In this document: positions 1-8,985 of the stretch, one piece after another | Position numbering within the stretch: position 1 is the first letter of the stretch | How the letters are laid out: each line of letters begins with the position of its first letter | NCBI GenBank assembly: GCA_900548285.1 | Contig: URKE01000025.1 | Location: 1-25,916 of the forward strand | Length of the DNA stretch: 25,916 bases | Source of the DNA: an uncultured Eubacteriales bacterium | GTDB lineage: Bacteria; Bacillota; Clostridia; Christensenellales; Borkfalkiaceae | Direction: 5' to 3' | Position numbers and translations under genes: made by a program | Notes under the pieces: generated by a model | Database searches by the model: none | Seen by the model: only the letters and a program-made list of their open reading frames with translations | Told to the model about the DNA's origin: nothing

Positions 1-312
1 AAGCGAGTTTAACGCGGATTTTGCAAATTTTGCGCCGTTAAAACTTATGTGGTTCAAATCTCTCTCGGCTAAGGGGAAAAATCGATTTAAAATCGGGTTG
101 CGGCGATGCGGATATCTTCCGTTTTCAAAGTTCGACTAAAACAGGAAAATTTCGGGATAACCGTTTTTTTGCCCGGAATTCTTTTCGAATAAGGGATTTA
201 TAATCGTTTTTCAGGGGTAAAAAGGGCGTTGAAATGCTTTTGTCGTCAAGGCGGACTTTCTTTTTTTCGATCTGTTGTCTTAGAAAAACAAAGGTATATT
301 ATATTTTTGGTG
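1..312. other. Upstream region without a clear gene
   Basis: No convincing gene is visible here. A + strand frame is open from base 2 to a TAA at 137-139 (45 codons) and could be the 3' end of a gene that starts before the window. Its translation shows no family signature, so I do not call it a CDS. The rest is AT-rich and leads into the promoter of the sugar operon. Confidence 0.4.
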
Positions 313-341
313 TTTACAAACGGGATCGGCTATGGCATAAT
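313..341 (+). promoter_or_regulatory. Sigma-A-like promoter of the sugar operon
   Basis: TTTACA (313-318) and CATAAT (336-341) are separated by 17 nt. This predicts transcription from about 348 and a leader of roughly 105 nt before the ATG at 455. The leader contains a small hairpin, CGCGA/TCGCG, near 358-370. A weaker alternative, TTGTCT (275-280) with TATTAT (297-302), lies just upstream. Confidence 0.6.
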
Positions 342-454
342 GAAAACGAAAAGGGAACGCGATCTTCGCGACGGAGAAATCGACGGGCGAAATCGCAACG
401 GAATACGACAAAAACGCAAATAAAACAAATAAAACAGAAAAAGGGAGAACGAAA

Positions 455-1894
455 ATGAACTTTTTGAAAAAGGCGATTGCCTGCGCGCTGAGCGTGTTTT
501 GCGCCGCGCTTGTCGGGTGTGGCGGCGGAACGGTTTCCGGCAGCGAAACGCCCGCAGAATCGGGTTCTGCGCCGGAAATGCAGAAGGAAACGATGCCGGA
601 TTACCTCGAAACGGCGGGAAAAGAAAAATTCACCATAGGTATGTGGGTAGGAATCCCCGAATACAAAACGTATACGGACGAATCCGGAAGAGTTTTGAGA
701 ACCGAAGCGTGGACGGACGAAGAGTTCGACGCGCAGTATAAAATGATTGCCGACGCCGGGTTTACTCTGGCTTCTACGCCGAACGGCTTGTTCTCTTCGG
801 AACACATCGTCAGATTGTGCGAGGCGGCGGAAAAATACGGACTCGGTCAACTCGTGTGGGATACGGAATTGAACAAGATTCTTTTCGATTCCACGCTGAC
901 TGATGAGGAAGCGACGGTGAAGATCAGAAGGGCGGTCGTCGATTATGCCGATTACGATAGTTTTTACGGAAACATGATCACGGACGAGCCGAACGCGAGC
1001 GAATTTCCTCGTCTTGCGGAAGCCGCGCGCAGATATAAGACGGCGTTGCCGGACAAAATGTTCTATCTTAACCTGTTTCCCGTTTACGCGACCAACTTGC
1101 AGACCGGTTGCGACGATTATGAAGAATATCTCAGACAATACGAAACTCTGGAACTCGACTACGTTTGTTACGGCAATTATCCTCTGAAAAAAGGTCCGGG
1201 CAATACCACCGTTTTAAAGGACGATTTCCTGTATAATATGCAACTTTGCAACAACATGAAGTCGAAACCGAAAACGTGGAGTTTTTTGCAGGCAATGGGT
1301 TTCGGCTCGATGAAAGAACCTGACTGCGAGGCAGATCTGCGCCTGCAACTGAACTGCGCTCTTGCTTACGGGCAGAAGGCGATACAGTGGTTCTGTTATT
1401 TTTCGCCCGGATACGGCGGATCGGAAAATTTCACGCCGGCGATTATCGCTCTGGACGGAACGCCGACCGTGAAATATGATTACGTGAAAACGGTTAACAA
1501 CGAAATCGCCGCCTGGGGAGACGTTTATATGCGGTTTTCTCTGCAAAAAACGATGAACTTTATCGGCTCGGACAACGCGAAGGGAAGCAACGCCGCTTTT
1601 AACTATTACAAAACGGATAATTCCCATGCGAGGATAAGGAGTTTTTCGTGTCGGAAAGACGCGATCGCCGGCGCGTTCAAAGACGAGGAAGGAAGAGACG
1701 GGTTTATGGTTGTGAATTACGACGCGCCGTCGTCCGAGGAAACGAATCGGATCGAGATATCGTTTAATAACTGCACGAAGGCGATCGTGATCGGTCGGGA
1801 CGGAAAGAAAACCGTGACCGAACCTCAGAACGGCAAACTGACGCTGGATCTGAAAGCAAGCGAAGGGGCGTTTGTCATCCCCCTTTATCTTTAA
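455..1894 (+). CDS. Lipoprotein TIM-barrel glycosidase-like protein
   Basis: This is a 479-residue exported protein. Residues 1-21 form a lipoprotein signal peptide ending in the lipobox LVG-C (Cys22), followed by a Gly/Ser/Glu-rich linker, so it should be anchored on the outer face of the membrane. The body looks like a clan-GH-A-type (GH42-like) TIM barrel: GMWVG at the first strand, TDEP with Glu178 where these enzymes carry a catalytic acid/base, then YGNYP, WSFLQAMGFG and LAYGQKAIQWF. The same landmarks recur in order in the cytosolic protein at 7901-8965, so the two are paralogues. The C-terminal 80 or so residues resemble a small beta domain. A purine-rich ribosome binding site (AAGGGAG) precedes the ATG. 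It is first in an operon with a sugar-binding protein 23 nt downstream. Substrate and activity are inferred; no GH family can be assigned by eye. Confidence 0.72.
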   Translation: MNFLKKAIACALSVFCAALVGCGGGTVSGSETPAESGSAPEMQKETMPDYLETAGKEKFTIGMWVGIPEYKTYTDESGRVLRTEAWTDEEFDAQYKMIADAGFTLASTPNGLFSSEHIVRLCEAAEKYGLGQLVWDTELNKILFDSTLTDEEATVKIRRAVVDYADYDSFYGNMITDEPNASEFPRLAEAARRYKTALPDKMFYLNLFPVYATNLQTGCDDYEEYLRQYETLELDYVCYGNYPLKKGPGNTTVLKDDFLYNMQLCNNMKSKPKTWSFLQAMGFGSMKEPDCEADLRLQLNCALAYGQKAIQWFCYFSPGYGGSENFTPAIIALDGTPTVKYDYVKTVNNEIAAWGDVYMRFSLQKTMNFIGSDNAKGSNAAFNYYKTDNSHARIRSFSCRKDAIAGAFKDEEGRDGFMVVNYDAPSSEETNRIEISFNNCTKAIVIGRDGKKTVTEPQNGKLTLDLKASEGAFVIPLYL

Positions 1895-1917
1895 AATAAA
1901 AACACGGAGGAATCGGC

Positions 1918-3375
1918 ATGAGAAAAATTTTATCGGCGGTTTTATGTCTTGCGATAGCCGCAGGACTTACGGCGGGGTTCACGGCTTGCGGCAACAATCG
2001 GACGGACGTCGCAGGCGGCGTCGTGGTGGTGAACAACGGCGACAGAATCTACGCGGAAGGCGCGGATCCTTCTTCTTTGAGCGTGATAGATATCGGTTTC
2101 ACGGAAGCGGGATTCGGCAGAGAATGGCTTGTTGAAACGGCGAAGAGTTTCGTGCTGGAAAACAAGGAATACGAGATCGACCTCGAGGGCGATCCGTCTC
2201 TCGCAAGTTCGCTTAAAACAAAACTCGAATCGGGCAAAAACCTGAGCGATTTGTATTTCCCGCTCAATTCCGCGTGGGAAAACTACGCTTCGCGCGGGTG
2301 GCTCGAGCCGCTTGACGACGTGTATTCCGAAAAAGTCGACGGGGAAAACGGAAAGACGATCGAAGAAAAAACGGACGCAAATTATAAAGACTACGCCCGT
2401 TATAAAACAAACGAAGGCTCGCATTATTACATCCTGCCCTGGAACGACACCGTTACCGGCATCGTTTACAACGTGAAGATGTTCGGGCAGTACGGTTGGG
2501 AGATTCCGGAAACCACGGACGAATTGGAAGAACTTTGCAAAAAGATTCTTGCCGACACGAACGGAAAGGTGAAGCCCTTCGCATACCCGGGGAAGATAGG
2601 CGGTTATTTCGATTATATCGGCATGACCTGGTGGATGCAGGCGAGCGGCGTGGACGGGGTGAAGAAATTTTTTGAATTCGGCTCGCCCGAAATTTACAAT
2701 GCGACCGAACAGCCCGCCATCGGCAAAAAACAGGCGCTTGAAGAGTTTTTGCGGTTTTACGCTCCCGAAAAGGGATATTGTATTCCGGGAAGCATGGGTA
2801 AAGACCACACTTCCTCGCAAATGGACTTTATCGGCGGCGCCGCGGCGATGATTCTTAACGCGAACTGGCTCGAGTGCGAGATGAAAACGAACATGTCGGA
2901 AGATTTCACGATGGGCATGATGAGCGTGCCTTATATTTCCACGGCAAAAAAGGACGAAAACGGCAATTACGTTAAGGTGAATTACACCGCGCCGCCGGAT
3001 TATATTTTCATTCCGAAGGGCGCGGCGAACAAGAGCGGAGCGAAAAAATTTCTCGCGTATATGCAGAGAGACGATATGCTTGCCCTTTACACGAAGATTA
3101 CGGGCAGTCCTCGTCCGTTCGGATACGATCTGACTGCGATAGAAGGTCTCAGCAAATTCAACGACGACGTTCTGAAAATCCGTTCGGAAAGCGCGACTTT
3201 CTTCGATTATTCGAGGGCGGGCGTGTATATGTACGGCTACGCGCAGAAATACATAGGCGGGCAACCTTATTCGGCGTTGATCCGCGGCGAAACGACTCCT
3301 TTACGGTTCTGTAACGTGGAATACGTCGAAGCGGACAACAATTGGGACGACTGGGTTGCGAAGTCGAATCTGTGA
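1918..3375 (+). CDS. ABC transporter sugar-binding lipoprotein
   Basis: This 485-residue protein is the extracellular solute-binding component of a CUT1-type carbohydrate importer. A lipoprotein signal occupies residues 1-23, with the modified Cys at 24 (TAC). The following sequence has the look of family 1 solute-binding proteins: alternating alpha/beta segments, the stretch YILPWNDTVTGIVYNVKMF in the first lobe, and WWMQASG and aromatic residues suited to stacking on sugar rings. A GGAGG ribosome binding site lies 7 nt before the ATG. The gene follows the glycosidase-like lipoprotein by 23 nt, and its stop codon sits 7 nt before the permease ATG, so the three are probably co-transcribed. 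The ligand cannot be told from sequence; an oligosaccharide released by the upstream enzyme is the natural guess. Confidence 0.9.
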   Translation: MRKILSAVLCLAIAAGLTAGFTACGNNRTDVAGGVVVVNNGDRIYAEGADPSSLSVIDIGFTEAGFGREWLVETAKSFVLENKEYEIDLEGDPSLASSLKTKLESGKNLSDLYFPLNSAWENYASRGWLEPLDDVYSEKVDGENGKTIEEKTDANYKDYARYKTNEGSHYYILPWNDTVTGIVYNVKMFGQYGWEIPETTDELEELCKKILADTNGKVKPFAYPGKIGGYFDYIGMTWWMQASGVDGVKKFFEFGSPEIYNATEQPAIGKKQALEEFLRFYAPEKGYCIPGSMGKDHTSSQMDFIGGAAAMILNANWLECEMKTNMSEDFTMGMMSVPYISTAKKDENGNYVKVNYTAPPDYIFIPKGAANKSGAKKFLAYMQRDDMLALYTKITGSPRPFGYDLTAIEGLSKFNDDVLKIRSESATFFDYSRAGVYMYGYAQKYIGGQPYSALIRGETTPLRFCNVEYVEADNNWDDWVAKSNL

Positions 3376-3382
3376 GGCGGCG

Positions 3383-4321
3383 ATGACAAACGATATTGCA
3401 AAAGAAAAGCGCAGGCTCGCGTGGAAACGCAGGCTGTTTATCGCCTCGTTCATCACCGTTCCGCTGCTGCACTTTCTCATATTCACGTTTTACGTCAACG
3501 TGGATACGTTCGCGCTGTCCTTTCAGAAATTCAGCAATTCGGAGGGGAAATACGTATTCGTTAAATTTCTTAATTACGAGGAGTTTTTCAAATCGTTTTC
3601 GTCGCCCGGGAGCGTTATGGGCAAAGCGATCGTCAATTCGGTGTTGTTTTTCGTGGTGAACGATTTCGTTATCCTGCCGCTTGCGTTTGTTTCGGCGTTC
3701 TTCATGTATAAGAAAATGCCGCTTGCGGGTATGTTCCGCGTTCTGTTCTTTCTGCCGTCGATTATATCTACGGTCGTTCTCACGATGTTGTTTTCCTTTA
3801 TGTTCGACAGCCGTATCGGCATCGTCGATCCCTTTTTGAGGCTGATCGGGCTGGAAAGGGTTATTCCCATACTCGGCTGGTTCGGCGACGTGAAAACGGC
3901 GATGCCTACCGTTCTGATTTATTGCGTGTGGGCGGGCGTAGGTTCGAACGTTATTCTGATTTCGGGCGCTATGAGCCGGATTCCGACGGAAATGATCGAA
4001 GCGGGCAGGCTCGACGGACTTGGGATTTTCCGCGAAATGTTCGTGATCACTCTTCCGCTCACCGGGTCGCTCATGGCAACCCTTATGATGATGGGCGTTC
4101 CCGTAATTTTCACCCTGTTTCTGCAGCCGATGCTTCTTACGAACGGCGGACCGGACGGGGCGACTTATACAATCGGACTTTATATCGTGAACGCGATCAG
4201 AACGGAGGGAAGCCTTACCACGGGCGCGACGATCGGCGTGATATGCGCCGCCGTCGGAACACCGATTGTGGTGTTGCTCAGAAAACTGGTGGAAAAGGTT
4301 TTCCCCGCATACGAATATTGA
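3383..4321 (+). CDS. ABC sugar transporter permease, MalF type
   Basis: This 312-residue integral membrane protein has about six hydrophobic segments. The cytoplasmic EAA loop reads EMIEAGRLDG followed by ITLPL, which is the docking site for the ATPase in binding-protein-dependent importers. The C-terminal region (LTNGGPDGATYTIGLYIV) is typical of CUT1 MalF/UgpA-type subunits. I chose the ATG at 3383 over an in-frame TTG at 3356 because the TTG lies inside the preceding gene, while GAGG at 3374-3377 sits at a usable distance from the ATG. The partner permease is not adjacent: an 822-codon surface-protein gene lies between the two. No ATPase gene is present, as is common where a shared MsmX-type ATPase serves several importers. 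Confidence 0.93.
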   Translation: MTNDIAKEKRRLAWKRRLFIASFITVPLLHFLIFTFYVNVDTFALSFQKFSNSEGKYVFVKFLNYEEFFKSFSSPGSVMGKAIVNSVLFFVVNDFVILPLAFVSAFFMYKKMPLAGMFRVLFFLPSIISTVVLTMLFSFMFDSRIGIVDPFLRLIGLERVIPILGWFGDVKTAMPTVLIYCVWAGVGSNVILISGAMSRIPTEMIEAGRLDGLGIFREMFVITLPLTGSLMATLMMMGVPVIFTLFLQPMLLTNGGPDGATYTIGLYIVNAIRTEGSLTTGATIGVICAAVGTPIVVLLRKLVEKVFPAYEY

Positions 4322-4489
4322 GTCCGCCGACGATTGCGGTGTCGGCATACGACGGAAAGCGGCGGGATCGCCCTGCCGCCGGATAAAACAAGCGGAGAAA
4401 ATCCGCATATAAAAAATAGCATATAAAAAACAACCGAAAGCCGGACGCAGACGAATGGCTTTCGGGTAAAATATCGGGAGGAAAATTTT
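4322..4489 (+). promoter_or_regulatory. Structured spacer with hairpins and a 14-nt tandem repeat
   Basis: Three inverted repeats lie in 168 nt. GCGGCGGG pairs with CCC and GCCGC (4359-4379). GCGGA pairs with TCCGC (4392-4406). CCGAAAGCC pairs with GGCTTTCGG (4434-4442 with 4457-4465). Two adjacent copies of GCATATAAAAAA-type sequence occupy 4405-4418 and 4419-4432. None of the hairpins has a U-run, so they look more like mRNA processing or stability elements than terminators. I see no good -35/-10 pair. Confidence 0.5.
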
Positions 4490-6958
4490 ATGAAGAAACT
4501 TTTATCGAAACTTGCCGTTTGCCTGATAGCAACGGCGCTCGTCCTTTCGCCGCTTGTCGGCGCAAGGCAGGCGAAGAAGGCCGACGCGGTGACGAAACGC
4601 ACCGCCGTGGTTACGAGCCTTCTTACGAACAAAGGCAAAATCAACGCCGCCGACTGGGCGGTTGTGGGGGATAAGAACAACATCGACGTCTCGAACAACG
4701 GCAAGGTGTTCAAAGTAACGAACGCGACGTGGCCGGGATATCGTATTTTCCCCTATGTCACCGTTCCCGCAAACACCGGATATTTCGTGGAGATGGACGT
4801 TCTGAAAACGAACCCCGCGACAACGAAACTCAATCTTTCCGGTTACGTTACTAACTTCGGAAACGGCGCGGCGAGCAACATTTATCTTTCGTCGATCGGA
4901 ATAGACGTCGGCGCGGGTACGAACTACGGCTCGAACGGCGACGGAAAAGCGGTGTGGAACGCCGTGAATACCACGCTCGAAGCGGGTTATCGCTATCGTT
5001 TCTGGTTCCGCATCAATCCGGAAGATTCTTCGCGCGGGGATTTAATCATCTATAAAAAATCGTTGGCGGACGAAAACGCCGATTACGCGGAGGGGTGCGT
5101 TCTCTACAAACTTTGCACCTTGACCGAGGAGGCTCATTACGCGCACGTTTATTTCGAAGGCGATATCGTGATCGATAATTTCGCCTTCAGAAAAGAAGAC
5201 GGAACGGCGATTTTCGAAAGCGATTTTTCGGACGCGAACGTGTTCGATACCACGGGCGTTCCGCAGGACGGAAAACTGTATAAAAACGGCGGAAACATAG
5301 TGAACGATTCTTATCTCAGACTTTCCACGGCGGATAAACTCGTTTCCGCGTTGAAAGTGACGGCGGGCGAAGGACTTGAAAACGTAATGGATCTCGAAAC
5401 GCAGATCAAGGTTACTTCCACGGCGGGGAAAGCCGGAATCGTCCTCGGAATGAAAGACGAAAACGTGTCTTTCGGCGATGAGTCGGCGGCTACGCTCGCG
5501 TTTGAAAACACAGCAAACAACGATAACTCCGTAACGACGAAAATGAGCTTGATTTCCGGCGGAAAGACGAGCGAATCGACCGATCTCGGCGTGATGAGCG
5601 ACGATATGCATTCGTTAAAACTCATAGGAAAAGCGGACGGCAGACTGATTGTTTATAAAGACGGCAAGGAAGTCGCGACCTATTCGGGCGTCGGTTTCGA
5701 AGGGTACGCAGGCATAATGACCGACGGAACGGCGGGCGCGGAAATCTCTTTCAGCCCCGAGTTTACGATTAACGCTTATAAAAAAGAAATCGGCACCGGA
5801 AAAGATCTCGAAAACAACTTCAACACGGGGTATATCAATCCCGAATACTATGAAAACGATACTCACAACGCCGTATCTCTCGGCAACAACGCTCACGGAA
5901 TAGTCGCGAAAGACGGTATTTTAAAATTCGACGGAACGAGCGACGGTACGCATTTTGCGATAAACGGCGTTTATGCCGATTTCATCCTTCAGTTCGACTG
6001 GATTAACTACGCGTGGGCAGATCGCCCGACGGACGGCAACGGGAACGTAAGTTTTACCGCGAAACCCGCAAGCGGAGTCGGTACGGAACTTTATTCTCCT
6101 CTCGGCGTTTCATTCGGCAAAAAAGAGCCGACGGCTGGCTGGAACGACACGAAACTGCTTAGGTTGTTCGATACGTATAACCTCATACAGTTTATCAATT
6201 CGGACGAAACGGGGCTTGCGTACAACGAAACGATGGGAACGGGACTTGCCGCCGATCAGGTGACGCAAATCCGCGACGGAAAGATTAATTTCTACGAAGA
6301 AACCGTCAACGTCAAGATCGTCGCGAACGACGGCTTGCTCGAAGTTTACGGCGTCGTGATGAAAAACGGCGCGCCCGACGGCGAACACAAACTGCTTGCA
6401 AGTTTCGGATACGAAAATTGTACGGGATATATCTCCCTTTCCACGTCCGAAGCGGGCTATTTCGGAATCGACAATCTCAGAGTTACAAAGACGGACGGCT
6501 GGACGGCAGAACAGTACGCTTCTTACGAAAACTTCAAAACGATTGCCGACGAAAAGAAACCGGAAACGCTTGTCGCCCCCGTTCTTTCCCGTTCGGATAA
6601 AAAAGTAACCTGGGAAAGCGTCGCCGGAGCAACCGGATATATCGTTACGGTGAACGGCGTTGCCGGCGAGAAAATCGAAGGTACGGAATATATCCTTTCC
6701 GCGACCGAAGCGGGCGAGTACACGATCACGGTGAAAGCCGTGGGCGACGGAAAGGCTTATTTCGACAGTGAAGAAAGCGCGCCTGTCACGATCGAAATCG
6801 CGAACGAAGGAAGCGTAAACAAACCGGAAAGCGGTTCTTCGGGAGAGGAATCGGGCAAAGAATCGGGCGGATGCTTCGGTAGTTTCGGCGCTCCCGGCTT
6901 ACTCGCGCTGGCGGCTTTTGCATCCGGGCTGATCGTAACAAAAAAGAAAGCGAAATAA
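4490..6958 (+). CDS. Large LamG-like/FnIII surface protein with C-terminal anchor
   Basis: This 822-residue exported protein starts with a Sec signal peptide (about residues 1-33: KK, hydrophobic core, then Ala-rich). Three beta-rich jelly-roll segments resembling LamG/concanavalin-type carbohydrate-binding modules follow, at roughly 40-260, 260-430 and 440-690. A fibronectin type III domain lies at about 691-772 (VTWESVAGATGYIVTVNG, then YTITVKAVG). A Gly/Ser/Glu linker leads to GGCFGSFGAP (Cys795), a hydrophobic stretch (about 801-816) and KKKAK. That tripartite tail suggests membrane retention or sorting at the cell surface. No catalytic domain is visible; binding of polysaccharide is inferred from the domains and the location inside a sugar-import operon. 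GGGAGG lies 8-9 nt before the ATG. Its position between the two permease genes is unusual. Confidence 0.75.
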   Translation: MKKLLSKLAVCLIATALVLSPLVGARQAKKADAVTKRTAVVTSLLTNKGKINAADWAVVGDKNNIDVSNNGKVFKVTNATWPGYRIFPYVTVPANTGYFVEMDVLKTNPATTKLNLSGYVTNFGNGAASNIYLSSIGIDVGAGTNYGSNGDGKAVWNAVNTTLEAGYRYRFWFRINPEDSSRGDLIIYKKSLADENADYAEGCVLYKLCTLTEEAHYAHVYFEGDIVIDNFAFRKEDGTAIFESDFSDANVFDTTGVPQDGKLYKNGGNIVNDSYLRLSTADKLVSALKVTAGEGLENVMDLETQIKVTSTAGKAGIVLGMKDENVSFGDESAATLAFENTANNDNSVTTKMSLISGGKTSESTDLGVMSDDMHSLKLIGKADGRLIVYKDGKEVATYSGVGFEGYAGIMTDGTAGAEISFSPEFTINAYKKEIGTGKDLENNFNTGYINPEYYENDTHNAVSLGNNAHGIVAKDGILKFDGTSDGTHFAINGVYADFILQFDWINYAWADRPTDGNGNVSFTAKPASGVGTELYSPLGVSFGKKEPTAGWNDTKLLRLFDTYNLIQFINSDETGLAYNETMGTGLAADQVTQIRDGKINFYEETVNVKIVANDGLLEVYGVVMKNGAPDGEHKLLASFGYENCTGYISLSTSEAGYFGIDNLRVTKTDGWTAEQYASYENFKTIADEKKPETLVAPVLSRSDKKVTWESVAGATGYIVTVNGVAGEKIEGTEYILSATEAGEYTITVKAVGDGKAYFDSEESAPVTIEIANEGSVNKPESGSSGEESGKESGGCFGSFGAPGLLALAAFASGLIVTKKKAK

Positions 6959-6979
6959 CTGACGCAAACTCCGCGGTTG

Positions 6980-7007
6980 CCGCAGGGAAGAGAAAACTTC
7001 TCTGCGG
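6980..7007 (+). promoter_or_regulatory. Intercistronic hairpin before the second permease
   Basis: CCGCAGGGAAG (6980-6990) pairs with CTTCTCTGCGG (6997-7007) around a six-base A-rich loop, with a single G-U pair. No U-run follows, so it is unlikely to be a full terminator. It may protect the upstream message or set the level of the downstream gene. Confidence 0.5.
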
Positions 7008-7034
7008 CGGGCGGCGGAAGAGGAGAAGAGCAGA

Positions 7035-7901
7035 TTGAAGAACTCATATAAAATCAAAAAATTCACCTCGGGGGAAAAGGTGGCGATATGGATCATATTC
7101 GCCGTGTTTTCACTGTACGCGGTCACGTTGGTGTTTCCGTTTGTGTGGTGTTTTTACAATTCATTCAAGACAAATCCTGAGTTTTTCGGGGATATCTGGT
7201 CCATGCCGGAAATATGGCTGTTTTCAAATTGGAGCGATGCGATTCACCTGTCGGTAAGCGGCGTAAATATCATCGGTATGTTTGGCAATAGCGCGATTAT
7301 CACCTTAGTTAACACGGTTATCAGCATATTTGTTTCCGCAATGACGGCTTACATAATTGCAAAATATAAGTTCCTCGGCAGTTCTGCGTTTTACGTAACC
7401 GCGCTCGTGCTTATGATGATTCCGTCCGTCGGCTCAATGGCGGCAACGTATAAAATGTACAACGATATCGGATTGTACGATACTTATATCGGTATTTTTA
7501 TCGGCGCGTTCGGCGGGTTCGGATCGAGTTTCATTCTCCTGTACGGTTTCTTCAAAAATCTCGATTGGAGTTATGCGGAAGCCGCTTTTATCGACGGCGC
7601 GGGAGATTACGTCGTGTTTTTTAAAATTATGCTCCCCATGGCGATTCCGGGGCTTGTTTCGGTCGCTATATTATCCGCGATCGGCGTGTGGAACGATTAT
7701 TTCACGATATATATGTTCGCGCCGTCAAAAGTGACGATCGCCGTCGGATTGCAAGGGCTGATCTCGCGGATGCAATTCAAGGCGAATTACCCCTTGTTGT
7801 TTGCGGTGATGATCATGTCGATCATTCCCGTCATCACGGTGTTTTCAATCTTTCAGAAAACGATAATGCAGAACACGACGATCGGAGGCGTCAAAGGTTA
7901 A
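7035..7901 (+). CDS. ABC sugar transporter permease, MalG type
   Basis: This 288-residue inner-membrane permease is the second channel subunit of the sugar importer. The N-terminal segment (about 16-38) is followed by the periplasm-side stretch NSFKTNPEFFG, typical of MalG-like CUT1 permeases, and by several more membrane helices. The EAA loop is visible as AEAAFIDGAGDY followed by KIMLPMAIPG. Translation appears to start at TTG (7035), because AGGAG at 7021-7025 is spaced 9 nt from it and no upstream ATG fits. Its stop codon overlaps the start of the next gene (TAATG at 7899-7903), which indicates translational coupling. Confidence 0.92.
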   Translation: MKNSYKIKKFTSGEKVAIWIIFAVFSLYAVTLVFPFVWCFYNSFKTNPEFFGDIWSMPEIWLFSNWSDAIHLSVSGVNIIGMFGNSAIITLVNTVISIFVSAMTAYIIAKYKFLGSSAFYVTALVLMMIPSVGSMAATYKMYNDIGLYDTYIGIFIGAFGGFGSSFILLYGFFKNLDWSYAEAAFIDGAGDYVVFFKIMLPMAIPGLVSVAILSAIGVWNDYFTIYMFAPSKVTIAVGLQGLISRMQFKANYPLLFAVMIMSIIPVITVFSIFQKTIMQNTTIGGVKG

Positions 7902-8965
7902 TGAATCCATTCAATCAGAAGATGTCGGAAAAACTCGGCGGGTTTCCGATCGGCGTGTGGGTACCTTATTACCGGAGCGATTTTTCGGTCGATTACCTTA
8001 AGGAGATTCGTTCTTGCGGCGTGAATTTCGTACCGAGTATTTCCAGCGGAGAGGAAGAGAGAAAAGCGATTGCCGCGGCGGGGCTGAAAGTTCTCCTGAA
8101 CGACGACCGCGTTACGTATTGCAACGTTACGGGAATCGGCAGGCTGAAAGAATGGCTTTCCGAATATACGCAGGACGAAAACGTGATCGGGATTTTCGTA
8201 TGGGACGAACCCTCTCCCGCAATGATGAGGATCTGCGGAGCGATCAACGAAACGGTGCAGTCGATCTGCCCGGAAACTTTCGGGTTTATCAACCTTCATC
8301 CCGAATATTCCGACCGGGAAAAGCAGAGAGACGGCAAAACGTATGAAGAATACCTCGATTTTTTCGTTAAAACCTGCGCGCCGAAAGTGATCTGTTACGA
8401 CAATTATCCTTTTTATAAAGACGGATTCCATGCCGATTCTTTCTTTTCAAATCTTTCCGATATCGCCGCCTGCGCCCGAAAAAACGGACTTCCTTTCTGG
8501 GCGTTTATTCAGAGCGCGTCTTTCGGCGAAAACATAAAACCTTCTGCCGCGCAGATGCGTTTTCAGGTGTTTGCGACGCTTGCCTACGGCGGGCAGGGAA
8601 TTTTGTATTTCACCTATAGAGAGGTCGTTCACGAAAACGGTTTCGGCGCGGGACTTCTCGATCGCGAAGGAAAGAAAACCGATCTGTACTTCTGCGCGAA
8701 GGAAATCAATGCCGACGTTTCGAAAATGGGCAATCTTCTTCTTTCGCTGAAACATACGGGGGTTGCCGGAACGGGAAAATATCGTCGGTTTTCAACGGCG
8801 GAATCGCCTTGCGAGGGAAAGGATCTTTTCATCGGATTGTTTTCCGGGGAAAACGGCGATTACGCTTTGGCGGTGAACGGGGATTTCGAGAATGAAACCG
8901 TGATAACGCGCGGCGGAAAAAAATATATGCTCGCCGCGGGCGGCGGAACGCTGATAAAACTTTGA
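7901..8965 (+). CDS. Cytosolic TIM-barrel glycosidase-like protein
   Basis: This 354-residue protein has no signal peptide and should act in the cytosol. It is a paralogue of the lipoprotein at 455-1894. Shared landmarks in order are GVWVP (GMWVG there), FVWDEPS with Glu103 at the presumed acid/base position (TDEP), YDNYP (YGNYP), FWAFIQSASFG (TWSFLQAMGFG) and LAYGGQGILYFTY (LAYGQKAIQWF). A short beta-rich C-terminus ends the protein. The start ATG overlaps the stop of the permease gene, with GGAGG at 7884-7888. The arrangement suggests that imported sugar is cleaved here after partial digestion outside. The exact GH family and substrate are not recognisable; it could also bind without hydrolysing. 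Confidence 0.75.
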   Translation: MNPFNQKMSEKLGGFPIGVWVPYYRSDFSVDYLKEIRSCGVNFVPSISSGEEERKAIAAAGLKVLLNDDRVTYCNVTGIGRLKEWLSEYTQDENVIGIFVWDEPSPAMMRICGAINETVQSICPETFGFINLHPEYSDREKQRDGKTYEEYLDFFVKTCAPKVICYDNYPFYKDGFHADSFFSNLSDIAACARKNGLPFWAFIQSASFGENIKPSAAQMRFQVFATLAYGGQGILYFTYREVVHENGFGAGLLDREGKKTDLYFCAKEINADVSKMGNLLLSLKHTGVAGTGKYRRFSTAESPCEGKDLFIGLFSGENGDYALAVNGDFENETVITRGGKKYMLAAGGGTLIKL

Positions 8966-8985
8966 TCCTTTTTTTGATTTTTCGG

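Noticed and set aside
2..139. Possible 3' end of an upstream gene
   Set aside because: The frame is open to a TAA at 137-139 but the 45 codons show no recognisable motif; too short to support.
3356..3382. TTG start for the MalF-type permease
   Set aside because: It lies inside the preceding coding region; ATG 3383 has GAGG at a usable distance.
1942..4408. Long - strand reading frames opposite the binding protein and permease genes
   Set aside because: Arg/His-rich translations typical of antisense frames; the + strand genes have clear family motifs.
8966..8985. Terminator after the cytosolic glycosidase gene
   Set aside because: A poly-T stretch is present but no hairpin stands directly before it.
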